A stretch of DNA of 64,000 nt from NCBI GenBank assembly GCA_036571765.1, contig BROE01000003.1, forward strand, positions 14,893,716-14,957,715, given 5' to 3'. The notes beneath the pieces were generated by a model. It saw only the letters and a list, made by a program, of their open reading frames with translations. It did no database searches and was not told the DNA's origin. The position numbers were made by a program, and so were the translations under genes. This document shows positions 38,120 to 49,600 of the stretch, one piece after another (within the stretch, counting starts at the first letter, position 1; each line of letters starts with the position of its first letter). Source of the DNA: Plecoglossus altivelis. Taxonomy: Eukaryota > Chordata > Actinopteri > Osmeriformes > Plecoglossidae.

Positions 38120-39240
38120 GTGACCAGCAGGGGGCGATGGCGCTGAGAGCGGCCCTGTCAGCCTACAGAGGGCAGCAGAGGCACTTGCCTGCAGTACAGT
38201 ACACAATTTAGAGAAGGGAGAGGTAGACGAATGGATGAGATGATAGACCAGATAGGATGATGCTCTCGTCAGAAGAGCATCACAGCTGAAAGGCCCGTCA
38301 AGCAATATCCAAAATCCTCCACTGGCTACTAGCTATTAGGCTGACTGTTTTCAGAACAACTTTGAATGTAACACCTTTTGAATCAGAGAATGTTCTTCTA
38401 TAGTATTTATGAATTTGATTCCGTATTTAAGAGATGATCTGTTTCAATTTGTGTTGAGTTATTGGGCTTCGTTCTTCCAAAATAATTTAACCACAGATAT
38501 GAAGAAGGTTCCTTTGCACTTCTAAAGAAATATACCGGCATTTTCTACTGTGGAAGAGATGTTAGCGCCTGTGTTTAACAGCCAACTGGAATCTGCATTA
38601 TCAATGACAACTTGTTATTGTACATGTATTAACTTAAGCACTGCTATTCTACAATGGGTTAGTCTTTCCATCGATGAAGCCTTTGCTCTTTTGATTGTTT
38701 TGAAATCACGTTGACTATGTGTGTAAAGTACAGCCATCATTCAAGCCAAGGAAAACTCATTGCATATGTGTCTTTGTTGTGTTTGTCTGTCTTTGCGATC
38801 AAGTGGTAAACTGTAACTCAAGGCAGTGTGCAATGTTGTGTCTGAAGACTCACAAGATGTATGCACAGTTCGCACTCCAAAGTGAGCTTTGTGGTTTCTG
38901 TGTGAGGGCAAACTATCGGTCAGTATGGCAGGTGGTTTAACTGTTTGTTCTCCTAAAACACGGATAAAGATTTGGACTTTTACAACGATATCCTGTCGTT
39001 CATTCTTAGCACCATGCATCTGTGTGTCAAAGTTTCATTGTGGTATTGTTACAGTTGCAGTCATTGCTTGTCAGCTACACTGGGTCCTCACCACAGCATG
39101 TCTGTGGGACAATCAGTCGCAAAGGGCAAGATACAGATGATAACAGATATTTTAAAACCTGGAAACCGTCATTTCTTAAAGCCTGCTGTCATGTTCATTC
39201 AGCATGCTGTTATCTTGATTAAAGACTGACTTTGACCAAT
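38120..39240 (+). other. prmt8: prmt8 3'UTR with ATTAAA poly(A) signal
   Basis: From the TAG stop there is no further coding match. A poly(A) signal ATTAAA lies at 39218-39223, and I found no AATAAA between the stop and that point, so the transcript probably ends near 39240. The UTR begins with a strong CTCF-like core at 38124-38136. The end is inferred, not shown. Confidence 0.6.
38124..38136 (+). promoter_or_regulatory. CTCF-like core motif
   Basis: CCAGCAGGGGGCG fits the CTCF core consensus at every position. It begins five bases after the prmt8 stop codon. Binding is not shown. Confidence 0.55.
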
Positions 39241-39324
39241 CTGGCCACTAGGTGTCCTGGAACCAAGGCTTCAAACCGCTACTTGAATCATCATTTATCA
39301 CATGTATTCACAGTATACACTTAT

Positions 39325-40538
39325 ATACATATTTGAGATATTCTTTATTATGCACATACTTGTTCAATATTTATTCGTATTTATGCAAACACATGCGTGA
39401 CACGTGGTGACCATAGTCCATCAAAAGCACATAGTACACAAGCAAAATGTTTGCGTGTGTATAAAAGATTATTTCTTAGTGTTGTTTATATACTCTGAAC
39501 AACAAAACCTTTTTTTTTTACAAAACACTCTAAAGTGAACAATAAATCATATTTAAATGACTGAGTAGATAACTGGATTAATACACTGAAAACAGCATTA
39601 CAACAAATCAAAAATGTCAACATGCAAAACACAGAAAATACGTAATAAACGTGGAAAATGTCATAAACATTCTTTACACAGTTCATCTTCTTGTCGACAG
39701 TTAATTATCGTCTTGTCAACACATTTGAAACTACGCAACAGTTAAACTTGCTAGTGTGCTGGTATGCTATCCAAAATTCCTTTAGCATGCTGAGCTGGTG
39801 TTGGTGTCTGTTGAGTTTGAAAGTACTGTGCATGTGTGGCCGTGTTGGTTTCTAACTCTAACCCAATCAAATGTAAACATGTCTTTTTAAGTTTGATCAT
39901 TTCAAAATAATTACGTTATTCTTAAAAGCTCTTGCCAAGTGATTCACTTTCACAATCCAGTACATTGATATGGTACCCACACAAACTGAAAATACACATT
40001 CATAAAAATACATTACTATTTTGTTTCCGTAAAATAAATACTTCTACATTTTTTATAATAGTGCAATATCACTTTTGGGAGTGATGAAAGACCCTTCTGA
40101 CCATGAGACAAGCAGGGTTGGTCCATGTCTAGAATGACACTGAGAGAGTCTCTAAAACTGCTGTGTAAGTAGACACAGCAGGTGCCATAATTACCGCAGG
40201 GGTGGACAGAGAGGCAGTGAGTGGGTGGGTTATGGATGAGTGTGACTGTACTGTGTGGATAACAGACCTACAGATACACAGGAGCACACTGCCACGTTGT
40301 GGTGAAGGAAACGGTGTGGTCAGACCACACAGGTGCTCAGGTTTGCTTCAATTCCATTCATACTTCCGATTCAATTCCATATCCCCGAGCGGTTTTCTAT
40401 CAATATCTTCTTTCAAGTTTGTCATTTTATAGTTACTCAAAAAACAATATGATTGTGGAACGAAACAAAAAACCCTGGTCCTTCCTCCTGATTGGTTAAG
40501 CCTGAATCAGGTCCACCATCTTGATTGGCCAACGATGG
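39325..40538 (-). other. cracr2a: cracr2a 3'UTR with AATAAA poly(A) signal
   Basis: About 1.2 kb below the TAA stop, A/T-rich on both strands. A minus-strand AATAAA (TTTATT at 39344-39349) would place the mRNA end near 39325. Other minus-strand AATAAA candidates could give shorter forms. Inferred from motifs only. Confidence 0.55.
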
Positions 40539-40626
40539 TTAGCAACAGGACCTTTTCTTTTGGGAGGGGCTGTTCACCAGGATGACCGTCTTCTCTTTTT
40601 GTCTGTCCTCTTGTTCCTTCAGGACC
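40539..40626 (-). CDS. cracr2a: cracr2a coding exon 17 (C-terminus and stop)
   Basis: Completes Arg707, then VLKEQEDRQKEKTVILVNSP SQKKRSCC and TAA at 40541-40539. Human ends KKKSCCG; here the two cysteines are the very last residues, a standard Rab double-cysteine (geranylgeranylation) ending. Acceptor TTTCAG. Confidence 0.96.
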
Positions 40627-43600
40627 CTGAAACAGGAGGAGAGAAGCAGGACATGACGGTCAGGGATATTGACAGGATCACTGCGTTTCATCAGGTCTGA
40701 AACAAGGGGGGTGGCTGTTTGCTGGACCAGAGCTGGACAGGGTCTCACCTGGCCAAATGTACCATGGAGTCCACCACATTGTGTCCAGAGCAGGCGCTGC
40801 ACTCGAAGAAAATCAGATTGTGGTCCTGTCAATCATCCCACCGCACCGCACCATTATCACCAGCGAACAAAAGCGACAAGCACAAAGTCAACATGACATA
40901 ATACTGGTACGGTCCACATTGTGAGCTGTCGGCTACCATTGAACCTTATTCTCCACAACAAACACCCAATGACCTTGGCTAGTTTCTTTCCTACTGCGCC
41001 CTGGACCTCTCTTTCACTCTCTTTGTCTGTCTTGTTGCCCAGCAGCATGATGGGAATGTCCTCGCCAGCTCCTTCCTGGGGTTGGGGAGGGCAAACAAAA
41101 CAGGGAGAAGCGAGGGACAGGAAGGAGAGACAGACCAGGGAGAGATGAGCTACGTCCTAGCAGATATTTCGATTTTAATCATCCTCCCCAAACGAAGCGA
41201 ATATTCGAATGCTGTATGCCTGGTTTATGTGTTGTGTGTGTGTGTGTCACCTGTACGCTGGTCAGCCACTGCCTGACCGCTGTGAAGCTTTGCTCAGATG
41301 TAATATCGTACATAACGACCACTCCATCTGCCTTCCGGAAGAACTGCTTAGTTATGCTGCGGTACCTGTAGAGGAGAAGGAGGAGGAGTAGAGAGACATG
41401 AAGGAGCAGGAAAAGAATGGAAAAAAAAGAGGTAGAAGAGGTGACAAACAGATGGAGAACTTGTTTTGTTTACACGCATGCACACCATAGTTAAGGCTCA
41501 TCTTACTTAATAGTAACACAATACTTTAAACCAATTTCTTTCCTGTTGGCTAGCATCCAAATAGGTCATATCCCTTCTGTTAAAGTAGTCAGAATTTCTA
41601 CCCTTATGTGCCCTTGTCCAAGCAGGTGGGGCTAGGGCTGAGGGCTTGGGGTAGAGGAGTGGGATAGCTAAAGAGGTGTGAGGTGACTGCCTTCTCACTC
41701 CACTTCCTGCTCCAGATATCAGTGCTCACCTCTCTTGTCCTGCTGTGTCCCACATCTGTAACGCCACCTGGCTGCTGTCTACGATAATGGTCTTTACACT
41801 GTAATCGATCCCTGGAGGAAGGAAAAACAATTGGCAAAATTCATGTTTACATCACACTTTCCACACCGTTACAGTGACATATTCTACAAGACAGCCTCTG
41901 ATCATTGTTGATGATATTATTGTCCCAAATGGGTCGACATGACTTCATTTGTATTACAGAACACATTGAGAGAATTAAGAGAGACACTGAGAGAGTAAGT
42001 GATCAAATTGGAAGATGAAAGGATGGGTAGACATCAACTGCAAAAAAAGATGAAAAGATCAATTTTATCTCATTGTCATCGGTGTCTAGACTTTGCAACA
42101 GTCTGAATGGGTCTTTGAAACACCAAACCATGCCATGACGCCATAGTGCTCTGCATGTCATTTAGGCTGTGTTGGCGTCCACTGGAGCCAGCAGGCCAGG
42201 CATTAAGGAAGGGAGTTGAGCAGATCGCGGGTGAGATGTGTTGTAATAGCAGAGTAAAGGTGTGACTTCACAAGCCTCGTCATGTGTTGCTGCTAGGCAG
42301 CCTGCCATACAGACCTCAGCAGGTCCTATACACACCCTGAACAGCACACACTCATCTTAGAACCAGATCACTAACTGGTCCGTCTTCATCAAGCCATCCG
42401 ACATCTATCTATTGTAACTTATTACATAGTATTTTCCAACTTTACGCATTGAAGTACCAGGCGTTATGTATGTCACGAGTCACAGACGACGGATACCTGG
42501 CCAACACAAGCCCACTACTCCTCAGCATGACAGCCCTTGGAGCTGTGCTGTGTATGTCACATGTGAGCCAAGTCAGGCGTGTGCTGTGTGTATCAATACC
42601 ACCCATGTGGTCCAAGAAGGTCTGTCTGTCGCAGGCGCTGCCCATGCCTATGATCAGCTGTAATGAGCTTTTCACACTGTTGAACAGCATTTTTGAAAGC
42701 CGAGTGTGAAGCTTAGCTGGGAGAGGTTAGGAGGAGGGTCACAGGACTGTGCCTGGTGTGTTTGTGTCTGCACGCATGGGATTGGATATTTGCAAGAGTG
42801 TGTGTGTGTGTGTACTGACCCACAGTAGCAGCGGTGCCTGCGTAGAATAAGTCATCACAAAAGCGTCTGAGGAGGGAGGTCTTCCCAACGCTGGAGTTGC
42901 CCACCAGAACCACCTTAAAGAGCCGGTCAGGGGGCATTGAGACCCCCTCTTCCTGGAGAGAGAAGGGGGGAAGGGGGAGATGGGGTTAGGGAGAACAGAG
43001 AGACTGTGACAGCGAGCATGAAAGATGACAACCAATCGGAGCAATGAAAGCCATGCCAAGAAACCCCACAACTTCTTAATTTGAAGTAGATCGACCTAAT
43101 CTTAGAACGAGGGTCTGCTAAGTTACTTAGAGAAACACAACCAATCCTTCAGCCCTTGGGGAGATAAGCCTCCAGTTCACAAAGAGGGCGGTCGCAAGGT
43201 TACAAGCACGCTGAACTCTCCCTCTACGAGTGAGAAAGTCAACAGCTGTGACTGACTGATCCTATCTCTGTCCTAGTCAAGCTAAGTGGAAAAACAGTTT
43301 GGCCAAACGAACTCTTTGTCCTGTAAAGTTCAGACTACTCGGGCTACCAGGGTAAACACATGGACAGGCCATCAGCTCGTCTCTTATTAAACCTTATTAA
43401 ACCTAAACCACTGTGGCCCCAACTTCATACATCTCACACTCACGACTCCTTCTGTGTGTCCTGAATGACTAAGTCTGTCTGTAATGAATCTGATGGCGTG
43501 TGCTTACATTTTGAACCGTCTCCTTGCCAACGGGCTGACCTCGGGGGGAAGTGGGCGTGGCCCTCTCTTCGGTGCCCCCCTCCTGCTCATTGGCTGGGCC

Positions 43601-46600
43601 AACCATGTTCATCTCCAGATCTGTCTCCTCCTCCTCGGCCGCTTCCTCCCCCTCCTCCTCCTCCTCCCTCCAGTCTCGGAGCTCAGCATGGTAGTCCTCT
43701 TGGAGGAGACAGGGGAGGTGGTCCTCCTCAATGGAGATGATTCTCTGGAGCTGAAGTCGCTGGGGGAGCAGAGAGGCCCGCCCCCCACAGACCTCCTCCG
43801 CCAGGCTGTAGCCGGTCACCCCTGCCAGGCTCGTCTTCGTGTGCAAGGCCACGTCCTCCTCAACTTCACTGGGAGGAGGGGAGTGTTAGCCACATTATCT
43901 CTAGCAGTGACATCTAACATGAAGTTACAAAGTCACAACTGATGGAAATAGCTGACTGATAGGGGTCACTACACCCTTTGAGACTACACTTGAAAGCATG
44001 TTTGTAATTTCTAAGAAGCCCCATCATTTTCCATTAACTTCTACTCGGCTAAAAGGATGCTTTTAAGGCAGTTTTTAGGAATAGCAGGTTGGTTAGATAT
44101 TTCCATGGCCGTGCTAGACTAGACTCATTTCATTAGCAGGTATACCTTCTAAAGACCTGGCTGTCTGTGGGCTTCACAGTACTGGATCCAGACCTCTGCT
44201 TCCATCCTGGCTTTTTAACTGAGTTCAGGGGCTTCGAGGAAAAAAGACAAACATAATTAATGACTAGTCAGGTCCAGTAAGTTGTACGTTTGGGATTTCC
44301 GAGAATGTTTTTGGAGAATCAGAGCGGTTTCAGACTCCAGATTCTGGTAGATATACTGTGTATTCAGGATGTCATGAATATCACAAATTGAAAAAGCAAT
44401 AGGCTCACATTAACAACCGTGTAAAAGAATAGCAATATCTATAGCAACAACATTTCAGTCACAGCCATAATGGTTTCAATGTATATACATGAAGTTTAAA
44501 TATGTCTTTGTGCTGTGTACAAGCATTTCACCTGTTGGAACATGTCTCGTTCATCTCGTAAATGCTTGTTCATCTCTCTGAATACAAAAAACACACAAAA
44601 ATATTTATTAAAAGCAAAATCTTGGACCTTGGATTAATAACAGATTTTTCTATGGAGAATTGTGTGCATTTGAATCCCACTTAGTGCAACAGTTTAATAG
44701 GTATACAGTATAAAGTGCAGAAGTGTGTCCTTGGTCTGAATATGTGTATTTGTTGCCGCTGCCAGAGCTCCTGTCACACTCTGCTCAAGACGAGAACGTC
44801 CTTGTCGTGACAAACTCGGAACAGAATGATCTTTTTTAAACGCACAAGCCACACGAAATGATGTCGTGCAAATTACGGAGAATGGCTGCAGTTTGCTGAG
44901 AGTCTAAGTACGGCACAGTCTGTGGGGCTCAGTCTGACTCCTAGTCTAGATGAGTTCCATAAGACTTTTTGCATCGAATACGAGAGTAACCTGCAGCAAG
45001 GATGCACTGTTCTTACCTGAGGAGGTCCAGTTGTTTCAGCAGGCTGGCTCTCTCTCTCTGCAGTCCCTCAGTCACCCGGTACATCTCCCTGAGGTGGACA
45101 ACATCATACATTTCATAGAATATACAGCTTGTATTTTAACACTTGTTTTACTTGACCAGTTATTGTTTTTACTGATGGATATACTGGGCACTGGAATCAA
45201 AGCCTTGGGTTTGTGGTGGTGCCATGAAGTGGTTTCAGAAGCGTACATTTCCCTGTCGTCATGCAGTCGAGACGCCTGGTCCTGCAGGACGTCCAGCTGC
45301 TGTTGTGCCGCCTGCAGCTCCTGGCTGGTGTGCTCCAGGTCCCGGGCCAGATCCTCGTTGGTCTGCTTCAGCATCACGTTCTCCACCCGGGTCACGTGCT
45401 GCTCGCTGTGCAGATCCCGGCACTGCAGCTCCAGCTGGAACAAGGAGAACCAGGAGAGCATCAAGACTGGGTCGTGATGTGGTCATGCGGTCCGCCAAGG
45501 CATGGCCAGTGAACAGAGGCTCAAGTCATGTGGGAGAAAGATTTGTCTGAAAATATTCATTTCCACCAGAAAGCTTAAGATTTATTCCCACACCCTGTCA
45601 ACACAATTTTGAACAGGAATGAATTGTCAGTCCTCGCTAGAATGGTAAACCAGTTTGTGTGTGTGTGTGTGAGTTAGCACTCGTGCATGTCTGCTTAAGA
45701 GTACAGTATGTGTGAACGCAATCAATTGTTTTGAAATAAGAGCTGAGGCAAAACTCCGGTACAAAGCCAGAGCAGTAGACACACATTTCTCTTTGGTAAT
45801 TCATTTGAAAAGTCTGAGAGCAGTTTTGCCAGATTGAGGTGTTACAGTACCAATTGCCACTTGTTTGTAGATATTAGGCACAAGCTGCATTGTACTATTG
45901 GAGCGGATTGAAAACTGGAAACAATCAGCATTTGGACAACACTTCAGTGCTACTCATGACTGTGATGTAAGAAGCTCTGGGCCAGAGCTGTGCTGGAAAA
46001 AGAAGCAATGTCAGTAGGTCTGGGGATCAGCAGTGTAAACGTCACCAAAGCAACCCTCATTATCTCCTGACTCCTTGGACGCTTGCTTACAACCGAAAGA
46101 TGGATGTGTGGGAGCGAAACTCTGAAGGTGTAAAGCCATCGCCGTTTTTATTCTTTTCACTTGGAAGATAGGACAAGTCAGGTTGGTCTTTGGCAGGGCC
46201 TGGGCTTTTTATTACCCTCTATCGCTCTCTATCTCTCGCCCTCTCTCTTACCCTCCTCTGTTTCTGGAAGAGCTGCTCCAGCTCCCGTTCCTTCCCGGTC
46301 AGCTGGTCTTCCAGGTCCTGACTGTGAGTCAGGAACTTCTCCGAGTCCTGCAGCGCACAGAGGAAGACAAGAAGAAGGGCTGTTCAGGACAGCTCAGCTC
46401 CAGAAGACGGACTGAGAACAAGCTCAGGCTTGGACTGTGGATGAACTGGTGCTTCTTTCCAGCAGAGCGTACCTGCATTAGGATCCGGTCCTTTTCAGTC
46501 TTGATCTGCTGCTCCATCTCCTCGTAGAGTCGCTGGATCTCATCAACATGCGTGGCTGCTTTCCTGTTCCAGAAGGAAGATCAGCGTCCAGCTGTCAGAG

Positions 46601-49600
46601 AGCTCTTCAGCATGTGTGCATGTTAACATTAGCTAAGAACATGGAGAATACGAGTCTCCTCATCCTCAACTCTGCACTTCATTATACGCATCGGACCTCA
46701 GCTGTACTTTATTGAGGCCTGATAGGTCTTCTTTTTCTATCCTGTGCTTGGAAGCTTCCATTGTAAAATAACCAACACTACAGTTTTCTGTTACCTCACC
46801 AGACCCACAGACCAATTCTTGAGTAGCTAAATTGAGATAATCCCCCATTTTTGGGATTATCAGGTTAAAAAACATTCCAACGAGGATAAAATTGATTGTA
46901 CTAAATTGTCTACAGAAATTTCCTTTGTCAAAACATAAAGCATGAATATTTGCCCAAATTAGGGAACATTGTGCTTTGAAAAAAAACCTAGGATCTGGGA
47001 GGTTGGGGAAAAGTGGCCATAAAATGTGCATTGGCCCCTGCTGTAAAACGTTGAACATTGTTTCCAATACTACCTTTCAATGTATGGAAATGTTGTCTTA
47101 CCAAGAGGAAAATCAAGGGTAAAAAAACACATGACAGAAATGAAATCGATTTGACAGTAATGTCATGGCGAAATAACGGAGATAGGAGATAGGAGCATGA
47201 ACTATAGAACTTCATATCTTTCCGAACTTTTTACAGTGTTCTACCTCTTGAGGGCACTTTCCATCTCCCTCTTCTCCTGGTTGACCTCCTTGATCTGGAA
47301 GGTGACCCGGGCCAGGAATTCTTCAAAGTTGGAGAGGAGGTGTGGCTCATCTCTCCTTAGCTGAGCCCATAGGCTGCGGACTTCACCAGGTCTGAGGAGG
47401 CAAGAGAAGGAGAGGAGAGGAGGAGACAGGGGGAGAGAAGGATGAGAGGCAGTGACATACGAGAGGTGGAGGGAGAGGAGTAGAGAGATATGAGGGGAGA
47501 TGGAGGTTGGGGAGAGGAGATGTGAGGAAGAAAGGAAAGAATGAGGAGGAGAGGAGACGGAAAAGGAGCAAGTAAGGGGATGTTGAGATAAAGACATAGT
47601 ATAAGACTAGAGGAGCTATGAAAGTATCACCTCCTGTTTGATATCTGCATGGCCAAGGAAACGGAAACTAAATATAAAAAATGACTTCCTCCCTTCTCAT
47701 TCGGTACATAAAATGTCAAGGGCATGACTATTAGAAACAACTAAAGCAATGTATGAAGCCAGAATGGACTACATTCACATTTAAGAGCTACATTCACAGC
47801 ATTTGTTCTTAGGTTCCTAAATCCTAAAACTAAATCCACATGTGGTCAAGATGTTCTTGGCAATCATAATATGATTTCCTGTTATTAAAAATACTGACGC
47901 ACCGGCTGGCAACCACTGCCAAAGTATTTGCGTCACTATCCAGGTGCCTGCATCTCTGAACCTAACATTTGACAGGAGTCACTCTGCACATTTATATGGA
48001 GAAAAACCTTTGACAGGTGAATAACTTATGGATGTATTGAGTCCAAGAGGGTGGTGCACAAAGTGATGTGATCTAAATTGTCAGCATTCCCTTCCATTTG
48101 TAGACTAGGTTTGTCAGACAGTCAATAGGATGTGCTTCTGTTCTGATGTTTGTCTACACCACTGTTGACCTTTATTGAGCAGTCCTGTTTGCTAAAGGTG
48201 AGTCTGTTCAAGCATTGGAACAGACCTAGCTGTGGCTCTGCTAAGCCCAGAGTTTAGAATGCCAGCTACAACATAGATACAGGTTTCTTTAGAATCATCT
48301 TTGCTCAATGCTATCCAATGATAACACTTCACAGCTAGAAGCTGAGTTTAAGTGTTTGTTTGTAGTTGTTTTTTTAACCACAAAGCTGCCGGAACTCCAG
48401 ACACAGAATTGAACACTGTAATCAACTTTGAGTTGGTTTGTTCAGCTGATTTCCACACAGCTCCACACTAAGACTACAACAGTAGAGGAGATTTGGTTAC
48501 TTAGCTGAAGGAGGGACAACAGCAAGTAAACAGCCCAGGTTGCCTAGGGCAACTACCGAGATCCAGATAGGGATGAGGATACAGGTGTGTGTGTGATTGG
48601 CCTGAGAGCTGGGTACTGTAATTACGGGCACTGGTTTCCTTGCAGTGCCAAAACAAAGTAAGATCATTTTAGTGCAGCACTGGGCGGTATATTGCTATGT
48701 TAGTTAACACTCAGAAGCTTTCACGCACTCCTCAAATACGTTGCTGGCTCCCAGGCTGTCCATCAGCATGCAGAAGTGCTTCTCCTCATCATCCTCACTC
48801 CCCGCAAGCTGCTCCTCCCACTGGCTCTGGTACAGGGTGTCCGCTGCTGTCTCACAGGGGCTGGCCTCCCCCATGCGGTCTCCCGCTGACAGTCTCTGTC
48901 CAAATATAAACTCACCTGGAGGACAAACAGGAAGACTCAGTCAGGAGATTTGGCGGTAAATGCTAGCTGGATTCCATAATTGTTTTTTGTAGTTTAGAAC
49001 CTACTAAAGCCAGAGGAAAACTCGTCCAGAGTAAGGTATCCGTTGCCGTCTAGGTCCAGAGTGTCGAACACATTCTCCAGCTCGTCTGAGCTCAGCGGCA
49101 GCTCTCCATGGAGTCTCTGAACCGAGAGGAACACAGGTGGCAGTGATATAAGCATGGCGGCTGAAAGCCTTTTAGTTTAAGTCTAATGTGACAAACCTTT
49201 GGATTACACAATGATGCAGCTGCAACCATCCAGTTAGCTATATTAGAAGGATTTCTACAACTGTAATGTTCCACGTTCCATCTCTTCAACATCTGACACA
49301 AGCAGAATCCACATCAAATGCGTTGTTATCTCAAATCAAATCTAGACCCCATTTTGCATATATGTTTAGTGCAGCATCTTAACAGAGCTTTGGGACTAAG
49401 AGTATAAATGCGCGTTGTGTGTTTAGTGTACTGTAGTTGTGTAGCTGTCCCAGTCTCTCATAAAGTACTTTGGTGTTCTGATACCGCAAGATGAGTAAAC
49501 AAGAGTGTTTCACTGCTTGTTAAAGCTGTTATCAGTGTGGAGCACAGGCCTTGGGTCAGCCATTGCATGGTTTATGGTGCGGTCATGGTGTGAAACTGGT

